Source: Pseudonocardia thermophila
GTDB taxonomy: Bacteria > Actinomycetota > Actinomycetes > Mycobacteriales > Pseudonocardiaceae
NCBI RefSeq assembly: GCF_900142365.1
Contig: NZ_FRAP01000001.1
Coordinates: 310,001 to 374,000 of the forward strand
Direction: 5' to 3'
DNA length: 64,000 nt
This document shows positions 13,495 to 22,188 of the stretch, piece by piece (the stretch's first letter is position 1; each line of letters starts with the position of its first letter). The notes under the pieces are model-generated. The model made no database searches, was not told the origin of the DNA, and saw only the letters and a program-made list of their open reading frames with translations. The translations under genes and the position numbers were made by a program.

Positions 13495-15051
13495 ATGACG
13501 ACCGGTGCGCAGGCCCTCCTGCGGACGCTGCTCGCGGGCGGCGTCGACGTGTGCTTCGCCAACCCCGGTACCTCGGAGATGCACGCGGTGGCCGCGCTGG
13601 ACACCGAGCCGGGGATGCGGGCGGTCCTCACCCTGTTCGAGGGGGTGGCGACCGGGGCCGCGGACGGTTTCGCCCGGATGGCGGACCGGCCGGCGGCCAC
13701 GCTGCTGCACCTGGGGCCCGGCCTGGGCAACGGCCTGGCGAACCTGCACAACGCCCGGCGGGCCGGCACCGGCATCGTCAACGTCGTCGGGGACCACGCC
13801 CTCACACACGCGAAGTACGACGCCCCGCTGCAGTCCGACATCGCCGGCATGGCCGCGACGGTCTCCGGCTGGGTGCACCTGACCCGCGGGCCGGCCCAGG
13901 TGGCCGCGGACACCGCGGCCGCCGTCGCGGCCGCCCGCGCCGGGCAGGTGGCGACGCTGATCCTGCCCGCGGACGCGAGCTGGAGCGAGGGCGCGGCCGA
14001 CGAGCCCGCCCCCGTCCCTCCCGTGCCGGAGCGGGGCACCGGGAACCCCGAGTCGCTGGCCGCGGCCGCCGCGGCCCTGCGGACGGGCGAGCCGTGTCTG
14101 CTGCTGCTCGGCGGCGACGCCACCCGCGAGGCCGGGCTCGCCGCCGCGGGCCGGATCGCCGCCGCCACCGGCGCACGCATCATGGTCGAGACGTTCCCCA
14201 CCCGGCTGCAGCGGGGCGCCGGGCGGGTACCCGCGGAGCGGCTGGCCTACCTGCCGGACAGGGCCGCGCAGCAGCTCGCCGGCACCCGCCACCTGCTGCT
14301 CGCCGGCGCCCGTTCCCCCGTCGCGTTCTTCGGCCACCCGGGTAAGCGGGGCGACCTGGTGCCCGAGGGCTGCCACGTGTACGAGATCGCCGGTCGCGAG
14401 GACGCCGCCGCGCTCACGCTCGCCGAGCTGGCCGACCAGGTCGCCGGCGACGCCACCGCCCACCTCGCGCCGGCCCGGCGGCCCGAGCTGCCGACGGGCC
14501 CGCTGCGCGCCGACGTCGTCGCCGCGGTGGTGGGGGCGCTGCTCCCGGAGAACGCGGTCGTCGTCGACGAGGCCAACACCTCGAGCGTCGGGCTGCCCGC
14601 GGCCACCACGGGTGCCCCGCCGCACGACTGGCTCTGCCTGACCGGCGGCGCCATCGGCTGGGGCCTGCCGACCGCCACCGGGGCCGCGCTGGCCTGCCCC
14701 GACCGGCCGGTGTGGAACCTGCAGGCCGACGGCAGCGCCCTCTACACCATCACCGCGCTGTGGACGCAGGCCCGCGAGGGACTCGACGTCACCACCGTCG
14801 TCTACAACAACGCCGCCTACGCGATCCTGCGGCTGGAACTCGCCGCGGTCGGCGCCGCCGGCGGCCCCAATGCCCGCTCGCTGCTCGACCTCGACCGGCC
14901 GCGGCCGGACTTCGTCTCGCTGGCGACCGGCATGGGGGTGCCCGCCTCGCGGGCGGAGACGGCCGAGGAGCTCGCCACTGCGCTCTCCCGCGCAACGGCC
15001 GAGCCGGGCCCGCACCTGATCGAGGCGATCGTCCCGCCCGTCGTGCCCTGA
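13495..15051 (+). CDS. TPP-dependent enzyme, acetolactate synthase-like
   Basis: Thiamine-diphosphate enzyme of the acetolactate synthase/benzoylformate decarboxylase superfamily, 518 residues. The N-terminal Pyr domain has VDVCFANPGTSEMH and the catalytic glutamate in LTLFEGVATGAADGFARM. The C-terminal PP domain shows NLQADGSALYTITALWTQ and VVYNNAAYAILRLE. The usual GDG of the metal-binding motif reads ADG here. The protein resembles the IlvX-like branch rather than the housekeeping IlvB: it is short, and no small regulatory subunit follows. The substrate is uncertain; non-oxidative decarboxylation or ligation of a 2-oxo acid is likely. It is coupled to the OsmC gene upstream. Confidence 0.87.
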   Translation: MTTGAQALLRTLLAGGVDVCFANPGTSEMHAVAALDTEPGMRAVLTLFEGVATGAADGFARMADRPAATLLHLGPGLGNGLANLHNARRAGTGIVNVVGDHALTHAKYDAPLQSDIAGMAATVSGWVHLTRGPAQVAADTAAAVAAARAGQVATLILPADASWSEGAADEPAPVPPVPERGTGNPESLAAAAAALRTGEPCLLLLGGDATREAGLAAAGRIAAATGARIMVETFPTRLQRGAGRVPAERLAYLPDRAAQQLAGTRHLLLAGARSPVAFFGHPGKRGDLVPEGCHVYEIAGREDAAALTLAELADQVAGDATAHLAPARRPELPTGPLRADVVAAVVGALLPENAVVVDEANTSSVGLPAATTGAPPHDWLCLTGGAIGWGLPTATGAALACPDRPVWNLQADGSALYTITALWTQAREGLDVTTVVYNNAAYAILRLELAAVGAAGGPNARSLLDLDRPRPDFVSLATGMGVPASRAETAEELATALSRATAEPGPHLIEAIVPPVVP

Positions 15052-15404
15052 GATCGTCCACCGCGATCGTCCTGACGCTCCGCGCCCGCCCGTGCCCCTC
15101 AGCCGTCGGTCGCGGAGGGCGCGGGAGGGCGCCCGGACACGCCCGGAGAGCGCTCCACCCACACGGGCGATCCCGGTGTTCACCGAGGTCGTCGCCCCGT
15201 CCGGATCGTCACCGTTCGTCGCCGATCAGCGACTGTTCGGCGCGCTGAGGCCGCATTTCACCCCATGCGGGATCGACGAACCGACGTAAAGTGTCAGTCG
15301 GGTAACGCTGAGTTCCGGCTGGTCGGGGCAACCGGGCGGCGGACCCGGGGCGCCCGTGCGCGCCGGCGGCCACTGGACACCCATCCGACGACGCGGAGTG
15401 CACG
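15052..15404 (+). other. 353-bp non-coding leader of the MEDS operon
   Basis: No convincing reading frame was found here. The right half, about 15280-15400, contains short complementary GC blocks that could fold. It also holds the 11-base box GGCAACCGGGC at 15327-15337, which recurs at 17340-17350 in front of the BTAD gene. It should hold the promoter of the MEDS/STAS operon. No known riboswitch class was recognised. Confidence 0.4.
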
Positions 15405-16316
15405 ATGACGAGAACGGTCGAGGACATGGCGTCCTTCGACTCAACCGTCAGGCATGCCTGCGCCGTCGCCGTGAGCGACGAGCACCTGTGGGAGCTGTCC
15501 TCGGCGTTCCTGTCCGCCGGTCTGGCGGCGGGCGACCAGGTCAAGTACTTCGACGACGGGACGTCCGACCGTGTGCTCGAGCGGATGTTCGACGACGGCG
15601 TCGACATCGACGCCTCCCTCGCCTCCGGCCAGCTGGAGGTGGTCCCGCCGGAGGCCACCCGTGCGGCGATCCTCACCCCGATCGACGTCATGCGCGGACT
15701 GGTGGACGAGCTCATCGAGGACGCGCTCGCGGAGGGCTACTCCGGGGTGCGGTGGACCGGGCAGCTCAGCCACGCGCTCAACCGGCCCGCCGGCATGCTC
15801 GACTACGAGCTGATGCTCGACGCCGCGGTGGCCGGCAGGCCCGCGCGCGTCCTCTGCCTCTACGACCGCGCGCACTATCCGGACGACGTCATCGAGGACA
15901 TGCGCAGGGGGCACCGCGTGGAGATCGAGACGACCACCGTCTACGACGACAACCTGCTGCGCATCACCTCGACCGGGATCGGCTCGGCCCGGCTGGCCGG
16001 AGAGGTCGATCACTCCAACCGGCCGCAGGTGCGCAAGCTGCTGCTCGCCGAGCTGGACCGGGCGCTGCGTTCGCCCACCGGCCCGCACGAGATCCGGCTC
16101 GACGTCTCGTCGTTGCGGTTCATCGACGTCGCCGGCGCCGTCGGGCTGGTGCACGCCGCCGAGGAGTTCCCGTCCAGCCACAAGCTGGTGCTCGACGGGG
16201 TCCGGCCCCGGGTGGCGCGGGTGCTCGATCGCTGCGGGGCGCCGTTCGCGTCCCAGCTGATGACGATCCCGCGACCGGACCGGCCGATCCCCTCCACCGC
16301 GGGAGCGGACGAGTGA
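15405..16316 (+). CDS. MEDS-STAS fusion: sensor-linked anti-sigma antagonist
   Basis: A 303-residue cytoplasmic fusion. Residues about 12-180 form a MEDS domain (methanogen/methylotroph DcmR sensory domain), a RecA-like fold thought to sense small organic compounds: LAAGDQVKYFDDGTSDRVLE, EGYSGVRWTGQLSHAL and ARVLCLYDRAHYPDDVIEDM. Residues about 195-290 form a STAS domain with LDVSSLRFIDVAGAVGLVHA, in which the Ser-Ser before LRFID is a candidate phosphorylation site. STAS proteins free sigma factors by binding anti-sigma kinases. The next gene encodes such a kinase domain and overlaps by 4 bp, so the two are likely partners. The ATG at 15405 was used; a second ATG at 15426 is possible. Confidence 0.88.
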   Translation: MTRTVEDMASFDSTVRHACAVAVSDEHLWELSSAFLSAGLAAGDQVKYFDDGTSDRVLERMFDDGVDIDASLASGQLEVVPPEATRAAILTPIDVMRGLVDELIEDALAEGYSGVRWTGQLSHALNRPAGMLDYELMLDAAVAGRPARVLCLYDRAHYPDDVIEDMRRGHRVEIETTTVYDDNLLRITSTGIGSARLAGEVDHSNRPQVRKLLLAELDRALRSPTGPHEIRLDVSSLRFIDVAGAVGLVHAAEEFPSSHKLVLDGVRPRVARVLDRCGAPFASQLMTIPRPDRPIPSTAGADE

Positions 16317-17281
16317 AGATCGAGAACCGCCGTTCGGCGCAGATCGTCGCGCTGCAGCACCGGTGCGGCTTCTACGCCTCGCAGCGCGATCTCGTCGACC
16401 TGCTCGTGCCGATGGTCGGCGCGGCACTGACGCGCGGCTCCACCGTCGCGCTGGCCGTCGCCCCGGAGACCGCCGACGCGGTGGAGGAGGCGCTCGGCCC
16501 GGCACCGCAGCTGGTGCGCCTGTCCGAGCCCGGCCCGGGCTGCCACTCGGGGCAGACGCTCGCCGCCCGCCGGGCCCGTGAGCTGCGCGAGCTCACCGCG
16601 CTGCACGGCCCGATCACGATGATCGCCCAGCACCGCAGCGAGCTGGACGGGGCCGACGGAGCGTTCTGGACCGAGCTCGACGCCGCGTACGGCATCGCGC
16701 TGGCCGACATGCCCGTCGAGCTGACCTGCTTCTACCCCGAGCTGCCGCTGCACCAGTCGATCCTCGACGGGGCCCGGCACACGCACCCGATGCTGCTGGT
16801 GGGCGGCGACCCCGTCGAGAACCCCGAGCACATGAGCCCGCGCAGCGTGCTCGCCGAGTACCCGGCGCCCAGCCCCGCCCTGCTCGGCGCGCCGGACCTG
16901 CAGATCGAGTTCGGTGCCTGGCAGCTCAACGAGGTGCGCGATGAGCTCGAGCGCGCCCTGCTGTCGGCCGGGTACGGACGAACCCGCGCCGAGGACTTCG
17001 TGCTCGCGGTCAACGAGATCGCCACCAACGCCGTCGAGCACGGCAGCCCGGACGCGCGGCTGTACGTCTGGCTCGACGGGGACGGCGTCACCGAGGGCGC
17101 GGTCTGCGAGGTTCACGACCGCGGTACGCTGCGGGACCCCCTGCCCGGTCTCGCGGCACCGCACTCGGCCGAGCCCCGGGGCCGCGGCGTGTGGATCGCG
17201 CGGCAGATCTGCGAGTCGCTGCACGTGTGGTCGGACAAGTCGGGTACCCATGTCCGACTTCATGCGGGTCGCCCGGTATGA
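16313..17281 (+). CDS. MEDS-HATPase fusion: sensor-linked anti-sigma kinase
   Basis: A 322-residue protein. Residues about 1-185 form a MEDS sensory domain (HRCGFYASQRDLVDLLVPMV, RGSTVALAVAPETADAVEEA, ELTCFYPELPL). Residues about 200-320 form an RsbW/SpoIIAB-like HATPase_c domain: DFVLAVNEIATNAVEHGSPD is the N box and EPRGRGVWIARQICESLHVW is the G-box region. Such domains phosphorylate STAS antagonists and hold sigma factors. The GTG start lies in the GTGA overlap with the MEDS-STAS gene. Having the same sensory domain on both partners suggests that both ends of the switch read related signals. No sigma factor gene lies next to them. Confidence 0.88.
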   Translation: MKIENRRSAQIVALQHRCGFYASQRDLVDLLVPMVGAALTRGSTVALAVAPETADAVEEALGPAPQLVRLSEPGPGCHSGQTLAARRARELRELTALHGPITMIAQHRSELDGADGAFWTELDAAYGIALADMPVELTCFYPELPLHQSILDGARHTHPMLLVGGDPVENPEHMSPRSVLAEYPAPSPALLGAPDLQIEFGAWQLNEVRDELERALLSAGYGRTRAEDFVLAVNEIATNAVEHGSPDARLYVWLDGDGVTEGAVCEVHDRGTLRDPLPGLAAPHSAEPRGRGVWIARQICESLHVWSDKSGTHVRLHAGRPV

Positions 17282-17437
17282 TGGCACTCAGTGCGCAGGC
17301 GGCCACCGGCACGTGGCCGCTGCGACGCAGTCACCCCTTGGCAACCGGGCTCGGGCGGAGAACACTCGTCCGCGGCTCGGCCCAGTCGGGGCACAGGCGA
17401 GTTCTCGAACACGTGACATACCGAACCCGGGGCGATC

Positions 17438-18292
17438 ATGTCTGACGATCAATGGCGACTTCGGACAGACGGCACGGTACGCGTGTCCGTGCTGGGCTCC
17501 TTCGAGCTCACCGTCGGCGGCGAGTCCGTCACCCTCGGGGTCGACGCCCGCCGGCTCGTGGCCTACCTGGCCGTGCACCCGCGCCCGCAGCCCCGCCCCG
17601 CCCTGGCCGGGGACCTCTGGCCAGGCGTACCGGCCGACGCGGCGCTCAAGCTGCTCGACGAGGCCGTCGAGAGCGTCGACGTACCCGGCCTGCTCGCCGA
17701 CATCGCCCCGGGAGAGATCGGTGAAGGCCCGCTGGAGCTGGCCCCCGCGGTCGAGGTCGACCTCGCCGACGCCATGGGCCTGATCCGCGCCCTGCCGGAG
17801 ATCCCCACCACCGACAAGCCCGACGTCTCCCCGCTCACCGTCGACATCCTCCCCGGTTGGACCGCCGCCTGGGTCGCCGTCGAGCGCGAGCGCTACCGCC
17901 AGCTCCGCCTCCACGCCCTCGAGGAGCGCAGCATGCGCCTGTCGGCCGAGGGCCGCGCCGAGGAGGCCGTCGAGCTGGCCCGCCACGCCGTCCGCGCCGC
18001 CCCCAGCCGCGAGAGCGCCCGCCGCGCCCTGGTCGAGGCCCTCCTCGCCGAGGGCGACGTCACCGCCGCCGTCGCCGAGTACGACGAGTACCAGGAGCTG
18101 CTCCGCTCCAGCCTCGGTCCGGCCAGCAACGGCCTGGACAACCTCCTCCCGCCGACCCCGGCCTGGCCCGTCCTGCGCGCCCGCCACCCCATGCCGCGCT
18201 CGGCCGTGCAGCTGCCGCGCCTGCCCGGTGCCGGCCGCGGCGGCAGCCGCCGCCTCGTCTCCGGCGGCTCGGTGCCCGGCTCGTTCCGCTAG
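17438..18292 (+). CDS. BTAD-domain protein, SARP/AfsR-like regulator
   Basis: A 284-residue regulator-like protein. The first about 85 residues resemble the OmpR-type winged helix of AfsR/SARP proteins (VRVSVLGSFELTVGGESVTL, DARRLVAYLAVHP, LAGDLWPGVPADAALKLLDE). Residues about 145-235 form a bacterial transcriptional activation domain built of TPR-like helices (RYRQLRLHALEERSMRLSAE, AVRAAPSRESARRALVEALL, AVAEYDEYQELLRSSLGP). The tail is basic and rich in Pro, Gly and Ser. No ATPase domain follows, so it is a stand-alone small SARP-type protein. The winged helix looks shortened, so DNA binding is likely but not certain. A 156-bp gap and a GGCAACCGGGC box separate it from the MEDS pair. Confidence 0.8.
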   Translation: MSDDQWRLRTDGTVRVSVLGSFELTVGGESVTLGVDARRLVAYLAVHPRPQPRPALAGDLWPGVPADAALKLLDEAVESVDVPGLLADIAPGEIGEGPLELAPAVEVDLADAMGLIRALPEIPTTDKPDVSPLTVDILPGWTAAWVAVERERYRQLRLHALEERSMRLSAEGRAEEAVELARHAVRAAPSRESARRALVEALLAEGDVTAAVAEYDEYQELLRSSLGPASNGLDNLLPPTPAWPVLRARHPMPRSAVQLPRLPGAGRGGSRRLVSGGSVPGSFR

Positions 18293-18368
18293 GAGCACCG
18301 CCACCGCAGCAGCCCGCCCCCCCCATCACGGGACCGGGCCCCTCGGATGCTGCCCGCGTGCAGATGTG

Positions 18369-18417
18369 AACGAACGGCCCTTTCGTCCACGCGGAGTGGA
18401 CGAAAGGGCCGTTCGTT
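18369..18417. repeat. Long palindrome, copy 1 (22-bp arms)
   Basis: The left arm at 18369-18390 starts AACGAACGGCCC and ends TCGTCCAC. It is followed by a 5-base loop and an exactly complementary right arm at 18396-18417. The arms match those of the copy at 42333-42381. It lies between the ends of two convergent genes (BTAD and fgd), so it may serve as a bidirectional terminator, though no T-run follows. Sequence identity over both arms to a second locus marks it as a dispersed element rather than chance. Confidence 0.9.
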
Positions 18418-18476
18418 GTACCCGGGGCGGGGTGAGGCGGAGCCGGCTGGCCCCTGGGCGGCGCCTGCTGAGATCT

Positions 18477-18528
18477 CTACGAACTGTGCTTTCGTCAGCA
18501 CCACTGCTCACGAAAGGACCGTTCGTAG
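18477..18528. repeat. Degenerate relative of the long palindrome
   Basis: Inverted repeat with 19-base arms (18477-18495 and 18510-18528) and a 14-base loop. The arms pair with two mismatches. The right arm ACGAAAGGACCGTTCGTAG is close to the right arm of the perfect palindrome 60 bp upstream. It is best read as an older, decayed copy. Confidence 0.7.
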
Positions 18529-18630
18529 GTTCTCGGCCCGGGCATACCCAAGATCACCACCGCACCCCCGCAACAGGTGTGTCAGCTGTGGCACGAGCCT
18601 TGTGGGGCTCCACCGGGGGGAGGCCGGGAT

Positions 18631-18673
18631 CCAGGGGCGGAGCCCCTGGCGGGGTTCCGGGGCAGCGCCCCGG
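18631..18673. repeat. REP-like double hairpin in 18.3-18.75 kb gap
   Basis: Two GC-rich hairpins in a row: CCAGGGGC at 18631-18638 with GCCCCTGG at 18642-18649, and CCGGGGC at 18657-18663 with GCCCCGG at 18667-18673. A similar block (CTCCGGGGC, GCGCCCCGGG) occurs at 46694-46713 beside the HTH gene. Apart from this and the palindromes, the 458-bp gap from 18293 to 18750 holds no gene that I can support. Confidence 0.55.
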
Positions 18674-18750
18674 GTGCACAGAGCTCGGGCAGGGCCCGGC
18701 GAGGGGTCCAGCACCCGAGCCCCGCGGGGCTGCGAGGTAGCAACCGGGCT

Positions 18751-19758
18751 TCAGTCCGCCAGAGCCCTCAGCCGCGGAACCACGTCCTCCGCCAGCTGCG
18801 TCAGGAACCGCTCCTGGTCGTGCCCGGGCCCGTGGAACACGAGGTGGTTCAGCCCCGCGTCCAGGTACGGCTTGATCTGCGCGACGGCCTCGTCCGGGTC
18901 CGACGTGACGATCCACCGCTTCGCCACCTGCTCGATCGGCAGCTCGTCCGCCAGCCGCTCCATCTCCACCGCCGACCCGACGCTGTGCTTCTGCTCCGCC
19001 GTCAGTGACAGCGGCGCCCAGAACCGGGTGTTGGCCAGCGCGGCGTCGGGGTCCCGGTCGTACGACAGCTTGATCTCGATCATGCGGTCGACGTCGTCGA
19101 GCTTCTTCCCGGCTGCTTCGGCGCCCTCGGCGACGGCGGGCATGAGCTTCTCGGTGTAGAGGTCCATGCCCTTGCCCGAGGTGCAGATGAACCCGTCGCC
19201 GACGCGTCCGGCGTACTTCGCCATCTGCGGGCCGCCGGCGGCGATGTAGATCGGGATCGGCTGCTCGGGCCGGTCGTAGATGTTCGCGTCGACGGTCTTG
19301 TAGTACTCGCCGTCGAAGTTGACGTTCTCACCGGTCCACAGTTCGCGCATGAGCCGGATGGCCTCGCGCAGCCGGGCGTAGCGCTCCTTGAACTCCGGCC
19401 ACTCCCGCCCGGAAACCGCGATCTCGTTGAGCGCCTCACCGGTACCGACGCCGAGCATGATCCGGCCCGGATAGAGCAGTCCCAGGGTCGCCCAGGTCTG
19501 GGCGAGCACCGCCGGGTTGTACCGGAAGGTGGGGGTCAGCACCGAGGTGCCGAGCATGATCCGCTCGGTCCGCTCCCCCACCGCGGTGATCCAGGCGAGC
19601 GCGGACGGCGCGTGGCCGCCGTTGTGCCGCCAGGGCAGGAAGTGGTCGGAGACCACCGCGGAGTCGAGGCCGAGCTCCTCCGCCCGCACCCCGAATTCGA
19701 CGAGCTCGCGCGGCCCGAACTGCTCCGCCGACGCCTTGTACCCGATCCGCAACGACAC
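18751..19758 (-). CDS. fgd: F420-dependent glucose-6-phosphate dehydrogenase
   Basis: Oxidises glucose 6-phosphate to 6-phosphogluconolactone while reducing the deazaflavin cofactor F420, supplying F420H2 to cytoplasmic reductases. The 335-residue protein follows mycobacterial Fgd1 closely: [20 protein letters not shown] at the N-terminus, [50 protein letters not shown], and [16 protein letters not shown] near the end. It is a luciferase-like TIM barrel without signal peptide. The GTG at 19758 was chosen because the family similarity starts right there; the longer upstream frame has none. It implies that the host makes F420. Confidence 0.95.
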   Translation of the reverse strand: MSLRIGYKASAEQFGPRELVEFGVRAEELGLDSAVVSDHFLPWRHNGGHAPSALAWITAVGERTERIMLGTSVLTPTFRYNPAVLAQTWATLGLLYPGRIMLGVGTGEALNEIAVSGREWPEFKERYARLREAIRLMRELWTGENVNFDGEYYKTVDANIYDRPEQPIPIYIAAGGPQMAKYAGRVGDGFICTSGKGMDLYTEKLMPAVAEGAEAAGKKLDDVDRMIEIKLSYDRDPDAALANTRFWAPLSLTAEQKHSVGSAVEMERLADELPIEQVAKRWIVTSDPDEAVAQIKPYLDAGLNHLVFHGPGHDQERFLTQLAEDVVPRLRALAD

Positions 19759-19940
19759 CGTGAAACCGTCCTTCGTCCGTCCGGCCGATCCGCCTCGGAT
19801 GTCAACCACCCGCGCCGGACCCGCATGATCCGCAGCGTCCAGTCCCTCGGTGGGGTTCAAGGCATGGACGGCTGCGGCCATTCCCTGTCGGCCGATGATC
19901 TCATCGAGACGCGCCGTGCGCAGGTCCGCTGCGCCGTTCG

Positions 19941-20924
19941 TCACCCTCCGAGAAGCGCCGATCCGAGCGCGGTGCGGCGGTGGCGGACCTCGCGACCGGC
20001 CCGCCGCGCGACGGCGAGCCCGGCCGCGCGCAGCACCCGCAGGTGCTCTGACGTGCTCGGAAGCCCCAGGCCGACCCGCCGGGCGAGCACGGAGGTGGAT
20101 GTCTCCTCGTCCAGCGCCGCGAGCAGGCGGGCCCGTGAGGCGCCGATGAGCGCAGCCAGGGCGTCCGGCGTCCTGACCTGGCCAGGTGGCCACAGCGTGC
20201 CGACGCCGCGGGCCGGGTAGACGACGGTCGGCTGCCACGGCGGGTCAGTGACCGCCACGGTGTCCGGCCAGGTGAACACCGTCGGCATGAGGACCAGGCC
20301 GCGGCCGCGGACGTCGGCCGAGCGGCCGTGGTGCCGTCCGCTGAACGCGAGGACACCGTCGGCCCAGGTGATCGAGGGGTGCAGACCGGCGAGCACCGCG
20401 GCGAGCCCGTCGGCGGCCAGCCGGGCGGCGCGGTGAGCGATGTCGGACGCGAGGAGATCGTCGATCGCGGTCCAGTGCGGCCGCACGAGGTGCTCCCAGC
20501 ACGCCCGCTGCGCGGCGACGATGCGCTCCAGGCTCGCAGCGGGGTCGGGGAGCAGCGCCCGCAGCCCGTCCCGCACCGCTTCCGACGAGCCGGGCGCTGT
20601 GAGCGCCCGTTCCAGCTCCGCAGCGACGACGTCGAGCGGGGTCGCGGCGACCGCAGCGAGGTCGTCGTCGATCGTCGTCGTGGGCCCGGCGGGGATCGGG
20701 ACGAGGAAGTCGGGCTGGTAGCCGTGCTTCGGCAGGAGCGGTTCCAGCGTCCGCAGGGCGTCCGCGCAGGCCGCGGTGTCGACGGCGCGCAGCCAGTGCA
20801 GGTGGTGGACCTGCCGGCGGGGTTCCCGCATGGTCCGCGCGGCCTGGATCGTCTCCCACATCGGCGAGCGGGCGAACCGGATCGCGGTGACGTCGACGGC
20901 GCCGAGTCGCAGGTCGAGGGCCAT
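19941..20924 (-). CDS. ArsR-family regulator with N-terminal effector region
   Basis: A 327-residue transcription factor. The last about 80 residues hold an ArsR-type winged helix ([40 protein letters not shown] and the wing [14 protein letters not shown]). The first about 240 residues form a helical domain common in actinobacterial regulators of this type ([20 protein letters not shown]), which may bind a ligand. No arsenic-type cysteine pair is present. It is divergent from the MFS gene with 57 bp between the starts, the usual layout for a repressor of an efflux pump. The regulated substrate is unknown. Confidence 0.85.
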   Translation of the reverse strand: MALDLRLGAVDVTAIRFARSPMWETIQAARTMREPRRQVHHLHWLRAVDTAACADALRTLEPLLPKHGYQPDFLVPIPAGPTTTIDDDLAAVAATPLDVVAAELERALTAPGSSEAVRDGLRALLPDPAASLERIVAAQRACWEHLVRPHWTAIDDLLASDIAHRAARLAADGLAAVLAGLHPSITWADGVLAFSGRHHGRSADVRGRGLVLMPTVFTWPDTVAVTDPPWQPTVVYPARGVGTLWPPGQVRTPDALAALIGASRARLLAALDEETSTSVLARRVGLGLPSTSEHLRVLRAAGLAVARRAGREVRHRRTALGSALLGG

Positions 20925-20981
20925 GTTTCGATCCTGGCCGAAGCGTTTCGCGCGCGCAGCCGGTCCGTCGAGACTGCGGTC

Positions 20982-22184
20982 GTGTCCTCCTACCGCGGCG
21001 TGCTGCGCAACGCCGAGTTCCGCGCGGTGCTCGGCGCGCACGTCCTGACGATGCTCGCGATCATCCTGGCCGACGTGGCGCTGGCCGTGCTGGTCTACCG
21101 GCGCACCGGCTCGCCGCTGCTGTCAGCCGTGACGTTCGCCGTCGGGTTCGTGCCCATGGGGATCGGTGCGGTGCTGCTCGGCGGGATCGGCCGATCCCGG
21201 CCCGCGCGCGATGTGCTGGTGACCACCGAGCTGGTCGTCGCCGGGCTGATCGCGCTCATGGCGGTGCCGGGCACCCCGGTGCCGCTGCTGCTCGCCCTGC
21301 TGGCGGTGAAGGGCTTCATCGATCCCGTGTTCACCGGCACGCGCACCGCCACCCTGCCGGAGATCCTCGGCACCGACGGGTTCCCGTACGGCCGCTCGCT
21401 GCTGCGGATGATCGGCCAGAACGCCCAGCTGGTCGGGTTCGCCGCGGGCGGGTTCGCGCTCGTGTTCGTCACGCCGGCCCACGCGCTGCTCGCCGCCGCG
21501 GCCGGGCACGCACTCGCCGCGCTCGTCCTGCTCGTGGGCACCCGGCGGTACGCACCGGTGACGGTGGACGGCCCCATGCTGGCCGTCCTGCCCGAACTCC
21601 GAGCCCTGCTGGCCATCCGCGGCATCCGGCCGGTGCTCGCGATGATGTGGCTGCCCGGCTTCTTCGCGGTGGCACCGGAGGCGTTGGCCGTGCCGTACGC
21701 GCACGAGTCGGGTGGCGGCTCCGCGGCGGCCGGTCTGCTCCTCGCCGGGATCCCGGTCGGCGCGGTGCTGGGTGAGCTGCTCGTCGGGTCGCTGCTGCCC
21801 GCCGCGCGGCGCGTTCAGCTGGTCGTCCCGCTCGCTGCGGCGACCTTCGTGCCCGTCCTCGGCTACGCGGCCGGGCCGCCGGTGCCGGTGGCGCTCGGCC
21901 TGCTCGTCCTGGCCGGGTTGGGTGCGAGCCACCACATCGGGCTCGACCAGATCGCCGTCGCGGCGATCCCCGAGCACGCCCGGCGGCGGAGTTTCACGCT
22001 GCTGGGCGGCGGCATGATGGTCAGCCAGGGCCTGGGCTTCGCCGCGGCCGGGACGCTCGCCGAGCACCTGCCGATCACGGTGGCGGTACCCCTGACCGCT
22101 GCCACCGGGATCGTCGCCGTCCTCGCCGTGGGGCACGTCCTCGTCAGGTCGGTCCCGCCTGCCCGGCCCTCCCGCCTACGCTGA
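20982..22184 (+). CDS. MFS transporter
   Basis: Integral membrane transporter of the major facilitator superfamily, 400 residues, with about twelve hydrophobic segments: [76 protein letters not shown] and others. The central region is compatible with the two six-helix halves. It begins with GTG and faces the ArsR-type regulator, which probably controls it. A role in drug or metabolite export is inferred only from this pairing. recQ starts 4 bp after the stop. Confidence 0.88.
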   Translation: MSSYRGVLRNAEFRAVLGAHVLTMLAIILADVALAVLVYRRTGSPLLSAVTFAVGFVPMGIGAVLLGGIGRSRPARDVLVTTELVVAGLIALMAVPGTPVPLLLALLAVKGFIDPVFTGTRTATLPEILGTDGFPYGRSLLRMIGQNAQLVGFAAGGFALVFVTPAHALLAAAAGHALAALVLLVGTRRYAPVTVDGPMLAVLPELRALLAIRGIRPVLAMMWLPGFFAVAPEALAVPYAHESGGGSAAAGLLLAGIPVGAVLGELLVGSLLPAARRVQLVVPLAAATFVPVLGYAAGPPVPVALGLLVLAGLGASHHIGLDQIAVAAIPEHARRRSFTLLGGGMMVSQGLGFAAAGTLAEHLPITVAVPLTAATGIVAVLAVGHVLVRSVPPARPSRLR

Positions 22185-22188
22185 GCCC

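Noticed and set aside
15280-15400. A SAM- or c-di-GMP-type riboswitch before the MEDS operon
   Set aside because: GGCAACC is reminiscent, but the other conserved bases of those classes are missing, so it is kept only as an unassigned leader.
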